A stretch of 64,000 nt of DNA from Halostreptopolyspora alba (GTDB taxonomy: Bacteria; Actinomycetota; Actinomycetes; Streptosporangiales; Streptosporangiaceae): positions 1 through 64,000 of the forward strand of contig RJMB01000005.1 of assembly GCA_003725585.1 (NCBI GenBank). The letters run 5' to 3'. Both the position numbers and the translations under genes were made by a program. Below are positions 7,448-16,070 of the stretch, in pieces. The stretch's first letter is position 1. Each line of letters starts with the position of its first letter. The notes below the pieces were generated by a model that saw nothing but the letters and a program-made list of their open reading frames with translations, searched no databases and had not been told where the DNA came from.

Positions 7448-8794
7448 CTACAGGATGATCCGCATGGGCTCTTCCAGGATCTCGGCCAACTCCTTGAGGA
7501 ACGCCGCGCCCACCGCCCCGTCGACGGCACGGTGGTCCACCGAGAGCTCCAGGTTGATGGTGTTGCGCGCCACGACCTCGCCGTCACGCACCACCGGCTC
7601 CTGCCGCATGGCGCCCACCGCCAGGATCGCCGCCTCGGGTGGGTTGATGACGGCCGAGAAGCTGTCCATGCCGTACATGCCCAGGTTGCTGACGCTGAAC
7701 GTGCCGCCGCTCATGTCCGGTGGCTTCAGCTTGCCGTCGCGGGCCCTCTCGGCGAGATCGCGGCTCTTCGTCGCGATCTCGGAGAGCGGGGTCTTGTCGG
7801 CGTCGTGCAGCACCGGGACCACGAGCCCCTCGGGCACAGCGACCGCCACCCCCACGTTGATCCGGCGGTGCACCAGCAGCCGGTCGTCCACCCAGGAGGC
7901 GTTGACCTCGGGGTGCAGCCGGAGTGCGGTCGCGCACGCCTTGACGATCAGGTCGTTGAAGCTGACCTTGTTCCCGGTGCTCTCCAGCTGCTCGTTGACC
8001 TGGGCGCGGAACGCCCTGAGCGCCTCGGCCTCGATGGTCCGCCGCAGGTAGAAGTGCGGCACCGTCTGCTTGGCCTCCAGCAGGCGGCGCGCGATCACCT
8101 TGCGGATGTTGCTGACCGTGACCTCTTCGGAGCCGCGGACCTCGTCGTGGGTCCCACCCGTGGTGGACTCCGACACTGGGGCCCGCTCGGCTGGTGCGTG
8201 CTCGGCCTCGGCCTCGGGCGCGGGCCGCTCCCGCTGTTCCTTGGCGGCGGCCTCGATGTCGGCGCGGACGACGCGACCCTTCGGACCTGAGCCCTGGATC
8301 GTCGTGATGTCCAGGCCGTACTCGCGGGCCAGCCGGCGGGCCAACGGTGAGGTGCGCGGGCGCGGGCCACCGTCGGGGGAGGGAGGGGTGGCGGGTGCGG
8401 GCTCACCGGAGGACGCGGGAGCCGATTCCTCGGCCTCCCGGCCCGGTGCCCGCCCGTCCGTCGCCTCTCCGGCCGCGGGCTGGGAGGCCGGTGTCTCCCC
8501 CGTTGCCTCCCCCGCCGGGGCCGCCGTGGCGTCGGACTCCTCGGCGACCTCAGCGTCAGGACTGTCACCGAGAACGCCGATCACAGCCCCGATCGGGACG
8601 GTGTCGCCCTCGCTGACCGACTGCTTGACGAGATACCCCTCGTCGTAGGCTTCGTGCTCCATGACGGCTTTGTCGGTCTCGATCTCCACCAGGATGTCAC
8701 CCGGCTCGACCTTGTCGCCGACCTTCTTCACCCAGGAGCTGATGACGCCCTCCTCCATGGTGTCGGAGAGGCGCGGCATGTGGATGTCAGTCAT
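7448..8794 (-). CDS. pdhC: Dihydrolipoamide acyltransferase (E2) of a 2-oxoacid dehydrogenase complex
   Basis: A 448-aa E2 subunit that moves the acyl group from lipoate to CoA. Residues 1-78 form one lipoyl domain with the modified Lys at 42 (EIETDKAVME). An Ala/Pro/Glu-rich linker follows, then the E1/E3-binding domain at about 148-183 (TSPLARRLAREYGLD, SGPKGRVVRADIE), a second flexible linker and the acyltransferase domain, which ends in the DHRAVDG motif (His421, Asp425). ATG 8794 has a GAGGGGG site upstream. It lies 14 bases after the E1-beta stop. No E3 gene is present here, so a shared lipoamide dehydrogenase elsewhere is presumed. Pyruvate is the likely substrate, but acetoin or branched-chain acids are possible. 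Confidence 0.9.
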   Translation of the reverse strand: MTDIHMPRLSDTMEEGVISSWVKKVGDKVEPGDILVEIETDKAVMEHEAYDEGYLVKQSVSEGDTVPIGAVIGVLGDSPDAEVAEESDATAAPAGEATGETPASQPAAGEATDGRAPGREAEESAPASSGEPAPATPPSPDGGPRPRTSPLARRLAREYGLDITTIQGSGPKGRVVRADIEAAAKEQRERPAPEAEAEHAPAERAPVSESTTGGTHDEVRGSEEVTVSNIRKVIARRLLEAKQTVPHFYLRRTIEAEALRAFRAQVNEQLESTGNKVSFNDLIVKACATALRLHPEVNASWVDDRLLVHRRINVGVAVAVPEGLVVPVLHDADKTPLSEIATKSRDLAERARDGKLKPPDMSGGTFSVSNLGMYGMDSFSAVINPPEAAILAVGAMRQEPVVRDGEVVARNTINLELSVDHRAVDGAVGAAFLKELAEILEEPMRIIL

Positions 8795-8808
8795 CGTGTG
8801 GTTCCCCC

Positions 8809-9807
8809 TCACCCGACGCGCCGGCCCACGGCGTTCAGGGTCTCCTTGACGGCGGTGGTGACCGACTCGGCCGACGGCAGCGCCGCCGATTCGAGCGGTT
8901 TGGCGTACGGCAGGGGCACCTCGGCCATGGCGACCCGGCGCACCGGGGCGTCCAGGAAGTCGAAGGCGCCCTCCTGGATCGTCGCGGCGATCTCGGCGCC
9001 GATGCCGTAGGTCAACCAGTCGTCCTCGGCGATCACGGCGGAACCGGTCTTGCAGACCGACTCCACGATCGTCTCCCGGTCGAGGGGGCGGAGGCTGCGC
9101 AGGTCGATGACCTCGACGCTGATGTCCTCCTCGGCCAGGCTCTGCGCGACCTGGGTGGCGACCGAGGCCATGCGGGAGTAGCCGATCAGCGTGATGTCGG
9201 AGCCCTCACGGGAGACCGCCGCCCGGCCGATCTCGGCGACCGGCTCGTCGTCCTCGGGAACCTCGCCCTTGGAGTTGTACAGTCCGAGGTTCTCCAGCAG
9301 CAACACCGGGTCGTTGTCGCGGATGGCGGCGCGCAGCATGGCCGCCGCGTCAGCGGGGCCGCTCGGCGCGAGCACCTTCAGGCCGGGGATGAAGGAGTAG
9401 AACAACTCGATGTTTTGCGAGTGCGTCGCGCCGAGCTGCTGCCCACCGCCACCGGGGGTACGGATGACCATCGGCACGCTGGTCTGGCCGCCGAACATGC
9501 CGTAGACCTTCGCGGCGTGGTTGACGATCTGGTCGATCGCGAGCAGCGAGAAGTTGATGGTCATAACCTCGACGACGGGGCGTAGCCCGAGCATGGCCGC
9601 GCCGATGGCCGTGCCGACGAATCCCTCCTCGGCGATGGGGGTGTCACGGACCCGGCGTTCACCGAACTCCTTGAGCAGGCCCTCGGTGATCTTGTAGGAG
9701 CCCTCGAAGACGCCGATCTCCTCCCCGATGAGAAACACGTCCTCGTCGCGGAGCATCTCGGCCCGCAGCGTGTCGCGGAGCGCCTGGCGGTAGGTGATCA
9801 CAGACAT
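8809..9807 (-). CDS. pdhB: 2-oxoacid (pyruvate) dehydrogenase E1 component, beta subunit
   Basis: A 332-aa beta chain of the alpha2beta2 thiamine-diphosphate E1 enzyme. It starts SVITYRQALRDTLRAEMLRD and has the cofactor-proximal segment GEEIGVFEGSYKITEGLL, the conserved TPIAEEGFVGTAIGAA and the subunit-interface HSQNIELFYSFIPGLKVLAP. The C-terminal transketolase-like domain follows (VEVIDLRSLRPLDRETIVES). ATG 9807 has AGGAAA upstream. It sits 16 bases after the alpha gene. Sequence features fit pyruvate-type E1-beta better than branched-chain E1-beta, judged by eye. Confidence 0.92.
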   Translation of the reverse strand: MSVITYRQALRDTLRAEMLRDEDVFLIGEEIGVFEGSYKITEGLLKEFGERRVRDTPIAEEGFVGTAIGAAMLGLRPVVEVMTINFSLLAIDQIVNHAAKVYGMFGGQTSVPMVIRTPGGGGQQLGATHSQNIELFYSFIPGLKVLAPSGPADAAAMLRAAIRDNDPVLLLENLGLYNSKGEVPEDDEPVAEIGRAAVSREGSDITLIGYSRMASVATQVAQSLAEEDISVEVIDLRSLRPLDRETIVESVCKTGSAVIAEDDWLTYGIGAEIAATIQEGAFDFLDAPVRRVAMAEVPLPYAKPLESAALPSAESVTTAVKETLNAVGRRVG

Positions 9808-9823
9808 GTAGCGGTTTCCTTCC

Positions 9824-10933
9824 CTACTCCGCGAACACCGGCTCGGAGGGCATGCGCTTCGACTCGTTGGCCACGGGGGTGGCATAGGTGTAGTCGAAGA
9901 GCGTGGAGACATCGGGGTGCGGACTGTTCTCGGCGAAGTCGGCGGCGTCGGCGACCTCCTCGCGCACCGCGTCGGAGATCTCCTTCTTGGTGTCCTCGGT
10001 CAGCACACCGGCGTTCAGCAACCGTTCCTCGAAGATCGCGACGGGGTCGTTCGCCTTGTCGCGCGCCTCCTCCGCCTGTTCCTTGGTGCGGTACTTGGCG
10101 GGGTCGACCACCGAGTGTCCCTTCATCCGGTAGCTGTACGCCTCGAGCAGGAAGGGGCGCTGCTCGGAACGGGCGCGTTCGACCAGGCCGCTCGCCGCGT
10201 CGCGCACCGCGAGGACGTCGCGGCCGTCGACACGGTGGCCCTCGATCCGGAACGCGGATCCCCGTTTGTAGAGGTCGGGCTCGGCGGAGGCCATCTCGAC
10301 GGTGGTGCCCATGCCGGTGAAGTTGTTCACCACCACGTACACGATGGGCAGGTTCCACAGGGATGCGATGTTCAGCGACTCGTGCCAGGCGCCGATGTTG
10401 GTGGTGCCGTCGCCCATCTGGCACATGACGACCTCGTCGCCCCCGCGGTAGGTGACCGCGAGTGCCGCGCCGGTGGCCAGGGGGAGCTGCCCGCCGACGA
10501 TGCCGTACCCGCCAAGGAGCCGGGTCTCGGTGTCGAACATGTGCATGGACCCGCCCCACCCCCTGGACACCCCGGTGGTGCGGCCGTAGAGCTCGGCCAT
10601 GACCCCGCGTGGGCTCATGCCCTTCGCGATGGCGTACCCGTGCTCGCGGTAGTTGGTGAACAGGTAGTCGCGTTCGTCCAGAACCGAGGTGAGGCCGATG
10701 ACGGTCGCCTCCTCACCCAGGTTCAGGTGACAGTAGCCGCCGATACGGGCTTGGGTGTACGCCTGGCCGGTGCGCTCCTCGAACCGGCGTACCAGCAGCA
10801 TCCGGCGGTAGTGGTCGAGCAGATCCTTGGGCGACTCGTCAGCGAGGTCGGGGGAGTCGTTTTTCCGGTTCTGCCGGCGCCCTCCCGAGCTCTTGGCCGT
10901 GCCGCCGCCTTTCGGCTTGGCCGTATCAGCCAT
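9824..10933 (-). CDS. pdhA: 2-oxoacid (pyruvate) dehydrogenase E1 component, alpha subunit
   Basis: A 369-aa E1-alpha chain that binds thiamine diphosphate and decarboxylates the 2-oxoacid. A Lys/Gly/Ser-rich basic N-terminal extension of about 30 residues precedes the core (LLVRRFEERTGQAYTQARIG). The ThDP motif reads MGDGTTNIGAWHESLNIASL, with NN in VVVNNFTGMGTTVEMA. The phosphorylation-loop-like segment is YSYRMKGHSVVDPAKYRT. It is the first gene of the pdhABC operon. It has a long leader (about 270 bases) from a predicted promoter at 11210-11238, next to a GntR gene that may control it. Confidence 0.92.
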   Translation of the reverse strand: MADTAKPKGGGTAKSSGGRRQNRKNDSPDLADESPKDLLDHYRRMLLVRRFEERTGQAYTQARIGGYCHLNLGEEATVIGLTSVLDERDYLFTNYREHGYAIAKGMSPRGVMAELYGRTTGVSRGWGGSMHMFDTETRLLGGYGIVGGQLPLATGAALAVTYRGGDEVVMCQMGDGTTNIGAWHESLNIASLWNLPIVYVVVNNFTGMGTTVEMASAEPDLYKRGSAFRIEGHRVDGRDVLAVRDAASGLVERARSEQRPFLLEAYSYRMKGHSVVDPAKYRTKEQAEEARDKANDPVAIFEERLLNAGVLTEDTKKEISDAVREEVADAADFAENSPHPDVSTLFDYTYATPVANESKRMPSEPVFAE

Positions 10934-11209
10934 AGTTGTGCCTTTCTACGTCCGTGAGACGGCCTCGACCGGGCCGGTGGGCCCCACGAGACCGACGCCT
11001 GCCCCGCTCCGTGTGGCGGGGGCAGAGCCTGTGCGCTCCGCCGGGCTCAACGGCGGCGCGTCATGGTGGCTGTTCGGTGGAGTTGAACTCTCTCTGCTCG
11101 CTTCCCGGCCGGTTCCCCGGCCATTCATCGCTCCCGTGGGGCGTGACCGGGTTTCGCGCTCCCCACGGTAGACCGTGCTGGTGTGACATGCGTCGCGCGT
11201 ACCGAATCC
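10934..11209 (-). other. Long 5' leader of pdhA
   Basis: If the promoter at 11210-11238 is used, about 270 bases of untranslated RNA precede pdhA. On the RNA strand it contains a hairpin GGCCGG-GGAA-CCGGCC (11107-11122), a 6-bp stem closed by a GNRA-type tetraloop. No known riboswitch consensus was recognised. A 60-codon reading frame at 10946-11128 ends just before pdhA but has no recognisable protein features. Confidence 0.4.
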
Positions 11210-11238
11210 ACTCTACGAAACGATCGATGATCGATCAA
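11210..11238 (-). promoter_or_regulatory. Predicted pdh promoter with overlapping palindromic operator
   Basis: On the minus strand, TTGATC (11238-11233) and TAGAGT (11215-11210) are separated by exactly 17 bases, a good sigma-70-like promoter. The perfect palindrome TGATCGATCA (11228-11237) covers the -35. It lies inside a 7-1-7 palindrome at 11222-11236. GntR/FCD regulators use short palindromes of this kind, and such a gene lies 35 bases upstream. Confidence 0.65.
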
Positions 11239-11273
11239 TCCTGTGTCCTCCTCGACCGCAGAACCCGCCCGGG

Positions 11274-11951
11274 TCAGTGCACGGAGTCGCGGCTCCGCAG
11301 CGCGGCCTCGACGTAGTTCAGCACGTGGTCGCTGAGCATCCGCCCGACCTGCGGGTCGCCCACCCGGAACGCCTCGGTGATGCGAGCGTGGTCCGCCGCC
11401 TTGGCGTGCAGCTCCATGTCGAGCCAACGGACCGACAGGGCGGTCCACACCTCAACCCCCAGGGACTCCCAGGTGTGCAGCAAGACACTGTTGCCCGCGG
11501 CCCGAACGACCTCCCGATGGAACTCGACACTGTGCTTGATCTGTTCCTCGGTGTCACCGGTGGCGCTCGCGCGCTTCAGCGCCTCGACCTCGCGCTCCAG
11601 CGGCCGGGGGTCATCGGCCAGGCGGTTCGCGGCGAGTTCCGCCGCGACCAGCTCCAGGCCGGCCCGGACCGGATAGATCTCGGCCATGTCCGCCACCCCG
11701 AAGTCGCGGACGCGCGCTCCCTTGTTCGGTACCGACTCGATCAGCCGGAGCGCCTCCAGCTCCCGTAGTGCCTCGCGTACCGGTGCCTGGCTGACGTTGA
11801 GCTCGGCCGCCACCCGCCGCTCGACGATCCGTTCGCCCGGTTGCCAACGACCGGCCAGCAGACCGTCCACGAGGACCCGCCGGATCTGTTCCCGAAGCGG
11901 ATTCCGGGCCAGGCGGGACAGTTCCTCCGGCCTCTCGGGCGGGTCGGCCAT
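11274..11951 (-). CDS. GntR-family (FCD subfamily) transcriptional regulator
   Basis: A 225-aa regulator. The winged helix-turn-helix is at residues 15-80 (PLREQIRRVLVDGLLAGRWQ, RRVAAELNVSQAPVREALRE, GARVRDF). The all-helical FCD ligand domain follows, with metal/ligand residues in VEFHREVVRAAGN and DHARITEAFRVGD. ATG 11951 is chosen because AAAGG lies 8 bases upstream; an in-frame ATG at 11978 is weaker. It lies upstream of and co-directional with pdhABC, an arrangement like E. coli PdhR, so it is the best candidate repressor of that operon. Confidence 0.85.
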   Translation of the reverse strand: MADPPERPEELSRLARNPLREQIRRVLVDGLLAGRWQPGERIVERRVAAELNVSQAPVREALRELEALRLIESVPNKGARVRDFGVADMAEIYPVRAGLELVAAELAANRLADDPRPLEREVEALKRASATGDTEEQIKHSVEFHREVVRAAGNSVLLHTWESLGVEVWTALSVRWLDMELHAKAADHARITEAFRVGDPQVGRMLSDHVLNYVEAALRSRDSVH

Positions 11952-12465
11952 CAACGACCTTTCTGGTCTGCGCGTCATAAGTGTGGGATCTCCCAAGCAG
12001 AGTGCCACACGGCGGTGCGGACCTCCGCGCGTGGACACCGGCCGCTAACAGCTCGCTCACGTTCTTGACGCGCTGAGGTGAACACGTTTCCTACTCATCC
12101 TGACGGATAGGCGAAGGACGAGGTAAGGCCATGATCATCCGCAGGGCGGCGAACAGCGCGCCGTGGCGGGGCGCTATGCTCGGCTGTCGGAAATGTTCGA
12201 GTAGAGCTGGGCTGAGCGGCGATGCCTTTCAGCGTGGTGTCGCCCGAGCGGGTGACAGCCGCGCGGTGCGCGCCGACTCTCCAACAGTGGGCGCGCCAGA
12301 GACCCCGCGTCTGAGCGTCATTCGGACACGCGGCCATGAACAGAGCCGTGCGTGTCGCCACCATCACCAGGATCCCACGACAACCGAGCCCCAGTGGCGA
12401 GCCGTCCCCCAAGAGCACAAACGTGCCGCAGGCCAGCCCACAATTTGTGAGACAGCACTGAGCAC
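11952..12465. other. Divergent intergenic region, GntR and PAP2 genes
   Basis: This 514-base gap lies between divergent genes. The part at 12040-12130 is less GC-rich and is the likely promoter area. No protein family, hairpin terminator or RNA gene was recognised in it. Several open frames here look like GC-driven shadows. Confidence 0.4.
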
Positions 12466-13341
12466 ATGATGCATACACCACGGATCGGACCGGAGCCGCC
12501 ACACAGGGCCGGGCGGTCGATGTCCCAGTTGAGGCAGGACGACAGCTCCTTACCGGGGGCACAGCGGTTGCCGGGCACCCGAACCCATCGCCCGCCGGGC
12601 TCTGCCGTGACATGGCCCAGTGTGAGCGAGATCGCCTGGGGCCTCGCCTCGGACAAGATCGCCATCGTACTAGCAGTGGCCCTCATGATCATGACGGTGC
12701 TGGCCGCGGGGCCCCTGCACCCGATCGACAACTTCGTCAACCAGGCTCCACGTCCCCTGTGGGACGAGATCCGAGTGTTTCTCATTCTATGGCCCGACAC
12801 GGTCGCCTCGCGATTCGTGGCACTTCCCGTGCTGGGCGTGACCGCGCTGCACTTCGCCTACTGGCACCGGTCCTGGCGGCCCGTGGTGCTCAGCGCCGTG
12901 GGCCCGTTCGGGATGGTCTGCCTCGTCGCCTCGATGAAGCTGCTGTTCGCGCGCAGCCACCCGCGCACGTTCGACCCCAGTTTCTTCTCCGAGACGGGCT
13001 CGGTGTCCTTCCCTTCGGGTCACGGCGCCAACGCCATCCTGATCTACGGCCTGGTGCTGTTCATGATCATCCGCTACAACGCGGCCCGGCCGCACGTGAT
13101 CCAGCGCCTCGCCCTGTGCATCGTCGGCATCGCGCTGTTGCAGTCGGCGGTCTCGGTGTACCTGCACTTCCACTGGTTCACCGACCTCGCGACCGGGATG
13201 ATCGCCGGCGGGCTGGCGTTGCGGCTCACGATCCGGCTCGACCGCATGATCCCCGAAGGCCGCACGCGGTTCTGGTGGCCCTGGCTCGGCGGAAACTTCT
13301 GGAGCGCCTCGGAGCGGCGACAGGCGCGTCCCACGCGCTGA
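12466..13341 (+). CDS. PAP2-family membrane phosphatase, diverged active site
   Basis: A 291-aa multi-pass membrane protein with six or so hydrophobic helices from residue 65. The central PAP2 motif is intact (FPSGHGANA). The first motif reads KLLFARSHP, with HP where RP is usual. The third reads VSVYLHFHWFTD, with Ser where the phosphate-binding Arg of SRxxxxxHxxxD is expected; the catalytic His and Asp remain. Family enzymes dephosphorylate lipid phosphates such as undecaprenyl diphosphate. Start is uncertain: ATG 12466 or ATG 12520, neither with a strong ribosome site. Confidence 0.75.
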   Translation: MMHTPRIGPEPPHRAGRSMSQLRQDDSSLPGAQRLPGTRTHRPPGSAVTWPSVSEIAWGLASDKIAIVLAVALMIMTVLAAGPLHPIDNFVNQAPRPLWDEIRVFLILWPDTVASRFVALPVLGVTALHFAYWHRSWRPVVLSAVGPFGMVCLVASMKLLFARSHPRTFDPSFFSETGSVSFPSGHGANAILIYGLVLFMIIRYNAARPHVIQRLALCIVGIALLQSAVSVYLHFHWFTDLATGMIAGGLALRLTIRLDRMIPEGRTRFWWPWLGGNFWSASERRQARPTR

Positions 13342-13347
13342 GGCGCG

Positions 13348-13405
13348 CCCACCGTGACTTGGGGCCGGTCCCACGGCCGTGGGACCGGCCCCAAGTCACG
13401 GTGGG
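13348..13405. terminator. 58-bp perfect palindrome between convergent genes
   Basis: Bases 13348-13376 are exactly complementary to 13377-13405, with no central spacer. It sits 6 bases after the PAP2 stop and 47 bases after the end of the converging LLM gene, so it should end transcription from both sides. Confidence 0.8.
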
Positions 13406-13452
13406 ACACACCGGTTGGGCCCGCCGACACCCGTTGACACGGGCGGCCCGGG

Positions 13453-14421
13453 TCACCCGCTCGGCGTCAACGTCCGGATCGGCTCGTCCAGCTCCTTGGC
13501 GAAGAAGTCGAAGAACCCGTCCGGGTCGGGTCCGGCGTTGACCAGGGCGAGATGGTCGAATCCGGCGTCCACGAACCGTTGCGCCACGGCCAGGTGGTCC
13601 GCGGCGTCGGGACCATACCCGAAGAGCGTGGCCATGTCGTCCTCGGAGACCAGCTCCGTGGCTGCCTCGAAGTTGACCGGGTTGGGCAGCTCGGCCATGA
13701 CCTTCCACCCGGGCACGGAGAACCGGAACATGGCGCGCGCCGATCGCAGCGCCGTACTCTCGTCCGAAGCCCAGGACAACGGCACCTCCACGTAGCGTGC
13801 CCCGTCACCTCCGGACGCGCCGTAGGCGCTGACGAGATCCGGCCGCGGTTCGGTGGCGAAGATCGCGTCGCCGTGCTCGGCGGCGAGCGTGGCGGAGTCG
13901 GGGCCGCCGGTCGCGATGGCGATTCGCGGCGGTGTGTCGGGAAGGTCGAAGACCTGGGCGTCCTCCAGACGCAGGTGTTTACCCTCGAACGAGTGGTAGC
14001 CACCCGACCACAGCAGCCGGATGATCTCCACCGACTCGCGGAGCATCTCGTGACGCTCGCCCACGGCGGGCCACCCCTTGCCGACGACGTGCTCGTTGAG
14101 CCGCTCGCCCGCGCCGAGCCCGAGCGTGAAACGGCCGTCGCAGAGCAGCGCGGTCGTGGCCGACGCCTGGGCGACGATGGCCGGGTGGTAACGGAGGAAT
14201 GGACACGTCACCCCGGTGGCCAGCTCGATCCGCGCGGTCCGCGTGGCCACCGCGGCGAGGAGCGACCAGACGAACCCCGAGTGGCCGTGGCTGTACAACC
14301 ACGGGTGGAAGTGGTCGCTGATCTCGACGAAGTCGAACCCGACCTCCTCGGCGCGCTCCGCCTGGCGGACGATTTCCCGGGGTGAGTAGCCCTCCGCGAA
14401 GAGCTTGTATCCGATCCTCAT
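13453..14421 (-). CDS. LLM-class F420-dependent oxidoreductase (G6PDH-like family)
   Basis: A 322-aa (beta/alpha)8 luciferase-like enzyme. It begins RIGYKLFAEGYSPREIVRQA and contains FVEISDHFHPWLYSHGHSG, TGVTCPFLRYHPAIVAQASA, LGLGAGERLNEH and IAIATGGPDSATLAAEHGDA, as in the TIGR03557 group of F420-dependent glucose-6-phosphate dehydrogenase relatives. It should transfer hydride between coenzyme F420 and an unknown substrate. ATG 14421 has AAGGACG upstream. It is a single gene divergent from a GNAT gene. Confidence 0.88.
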   Translation of the reverse strand: MRIGYKLFAEGYSPREIVRQAERAEEVGFDFVEISDHFHPWLYSHGHSGFVWSLLAAVATRTARIELATGVTCPFLRYHPAIVAQASATTALLCDGRFTLGLGAGERLNEHVVGKGWPAVGERHEMLRESVEIIRLLWSGGYHSFEGKHLRLEDAQVFDLPDTPPRIAIATGGPDSATLAAEHGDAIFATEPRPDLVSAYGASGGDGARYVEVPLSWASDESTALRSARAMFRFSVPGWKVMAELPNPVNFEAATELVSEDDMATLFGYGPDAADHLAVAQRFVDAGFDHLALVNAGPDPDGFFDFFAKELDEPIRTLTPSG

Positions 14422-14640
14422 GGCTGCGTCCTTGCGTGTCGTCACTCGCGCTTTGACGAGGGGCCGCTATCCGGGCTCTTCGCGGCGGAAACGCTGGTGG
14501 GAGGCGAGCGCCACGCCGTGGGGGGACGGTGTCGGCGCGGAGCGCGGGGCGCGTCGCGGGAAACTCGGTTGCGCCGCCGCGCGCGGTGGGCGAACGATGG
14601 TCGGGTCATCCGTTCGCCACCGATGTCGTGGGAGCCCACC

Positions 14641-15147
14641 GTGACCAGTGCCGCGATCCGTCTCGGGGTGTCCGCCGACGTTCCCCGCCTGGCGGAGGTC
14701 TCGCGCGCCGCGTTCACCCTGTTCGGTCGGGCCGGCCTGGAGCTGCCCGCCGACGATCCGGAGGCCGAGTTCGCCGGAGGCGGCCGGACCCTCGTCGCCG
14801 AGCTTCCGGGCGGCGACGGTGAGCCGCTGGTTGTCGGGTTCGCGTGGCTGGTCGAGCTGGACGGCGACGCGCACCTGGCCGAGATCAGTGTCCACCCGGA
14901 TCACGGGCGGCAGGGGGTGGGCAGCGCGCTGCTGGAGGCGGCCTGCGCCGACGCCGCCGAGCGTGGGCTGGGCGCCATGACCCTGACGACCTTCCGGGAC
15001 CTGCCGTTCAACGGCCCGTGGTACACGCGCATGGGGTTCGCCGAGCTGCCCCGCGAGCAGTGGGGCGTCGAACTCGCCGCCCAGTGGCGTGCCGAGGAGA
15101 GCCTGCTCGTCGCACCACGGGTGGTGATGCGCCGCGGACTCCGCTGA
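14641..15147 (+). CDS. GNAT-family N-acetyltransferase
   Basis: A 168-aa acetyltransferase. The acetyl-CoA motif A is clear (HLAEISVHPDHGRQGVGSAL, where RQGVGSAL is the pyrophosphate loop), followed by motif B (MTLTTFRDLPFNGPWYTRMG). GTG 14641 is favoured by GTGGGAG at 6 bases; ATG 14623 is an in-frame alternative. The substrate is unknown. It is followed by a hairpin at 15155-15180 shared with the converging dps gene. Confidence 0.85.
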   Translation: MTSAAIRLGVSADVPRLAEVSRAAFTLFGRAGLELPADDPEAEFAGGGRTLVAELPGGDGEPLVVGFAWLVELDGDAHLAEISVHPDHGRQGVGSALLEAACADAAERGLGAMTLTTFRDLPFNGPWYTRMGFAELPREQWGVELAAQWRAEESLLVAPRVVMRRGLR

Positions 15148-15154
15148 GTCCGGC

Positions 15155-15180
15155 GCGGGCCGGGAGATGCCCCGGCCCGC
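15155..15180. terminator. Bidirectional hairpin between GNAT and dps
   Basis: Perfect 10-bp GC arms 15155-15164 and 15171-15180 around a 6-base loop, 7 bases after the GNAT stop and 13 bases after the end of the converging dps gene. Confidence 0.65.
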
Positions 15181-15193
15181 CTGCTCCGTGGGG

Positions 15194-15787
15194 TCAGGAA
15201 CGCACCAACGGGGTTTCGACCAGGTGTTCGGCCAGGAACCACGCCTGAAGCTCGCCGGTGCGGACGACCTGGGAGACGAGCAGGTCGTTGGTGCCGTCGT
15301 CACCCTGTTCGGCGGCCCTGGCGGCGGCGTCGTGCGAGGCGACGAGGATCGTCTCGTGCGCTTCCAGCAGCCGTGACAGCATCGCGGGAATCTCCTCCGC
15401 CCCGTTCGGAGGGCGGGGGATCACGGTCAACTCGGCCACGTGCCGCGGGTCGCCCACCGCGACGCCGCCGAGTGTCTGGACCCGTTCCGCGATGGCGTCC
15501 ACCAGTGTCAGCTGCTCGTTGGCGTGCTTGTCGAGGAGCAGATGCAGCTGGTAGAAGGTCGGCCCCCGCATCAACCAGTGATGCTTCTTGTACAAGCTGT
15601 GCAGGATCTGGGTGTCGGCCAGGATCTTGTTGAGGCGCTGGCAGGAGTACATCCGCGCGTCGTAGGACAGGCCCACCGGCAGCTGCCGGACCGTCCCGAA
15701 GCTCTGGATCTCCTCACCCTTCTGGTGCAGCGCCGGTTGGCTGCCGCCGTGGTGCTGCGTGGCATTGGCGGAGGATTCGACCGCCAT
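15194..15787 (-). CDS. dps: Dps-family ferritin-like DNA-protection protein
   Basis: A 197-aa member of the Dps/bacterioferritin family. The four-helix core holds the ferroxidase ligands in LHSLYKKHHWLMRGPTFYQL and LDKHANEQLTLVDAIAERVQ. A 45-residue N-terminal tail and a short C-terminal tail flank it; actinobacterial Dps proteins often have both. It would oxidise and store iron and shield DNA in oxidative stress. ATG 15787 follows a near-perfect AAGGAGGTG ribosome site. Confidence 0.9.
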   Translation of the reverse strand: MAVESSANATQHHGGSQPALHQKGEEIQSFGTVRQLPVGLSYDARMYSCQRLNKILADTQILHSLYKKHHWLMRGPTFYQLHLLLDKHANEQLTLVDAIAERVQTLGGVAVGDPRHVAELTVIPRPPNGAEEIPAMLSRLLEAHETILVASHDAAARAAEQGDDGTNDLLVSQVVRTGELQAWFLAEHLVETPLVRS

Positions 15788-16070
15788 TGCGCACCTCCTT
15801 ACATAGGGTTGCCGTCACGCGCCTCAAGGTGCGCGTCACCACCTGTCATTGTTGCCCCCGCTACCCCCAAGAGCGGCCAACACCGCGTCAGGCGGGGGCA
15901 ATATCTCGCTTTGTGCCCCTGCTCACGCCCCACCACTTCCCCCGGTTCGACGCTTATTCACCCGTTAGCCATCCCTTAACCGCGGGGGTCCTAACGTCTG
16001 CCTCGTGAACGGCGTCGAGGGTGGTGCGGTACGCCACCACCCCGACACGACCGAGGAATGGGGGAGTCCC

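Noticed and set aside
10946..11128. 60-codon open frame in the pdhA leader, ending 12 bases before pdhA
   Set aside because: Its composition is Pro/Ser/Arg-rich without family resemblance, and the GGGAG site is only 2 bases from the ATG. It is kept only as a possible leader peptide.
12131..12469. Open frames on both strands between the GntR and PAP2 genes
   Set aside because: No ribosome sites, no recognisable motifs and shadow-like amino-acid composition.
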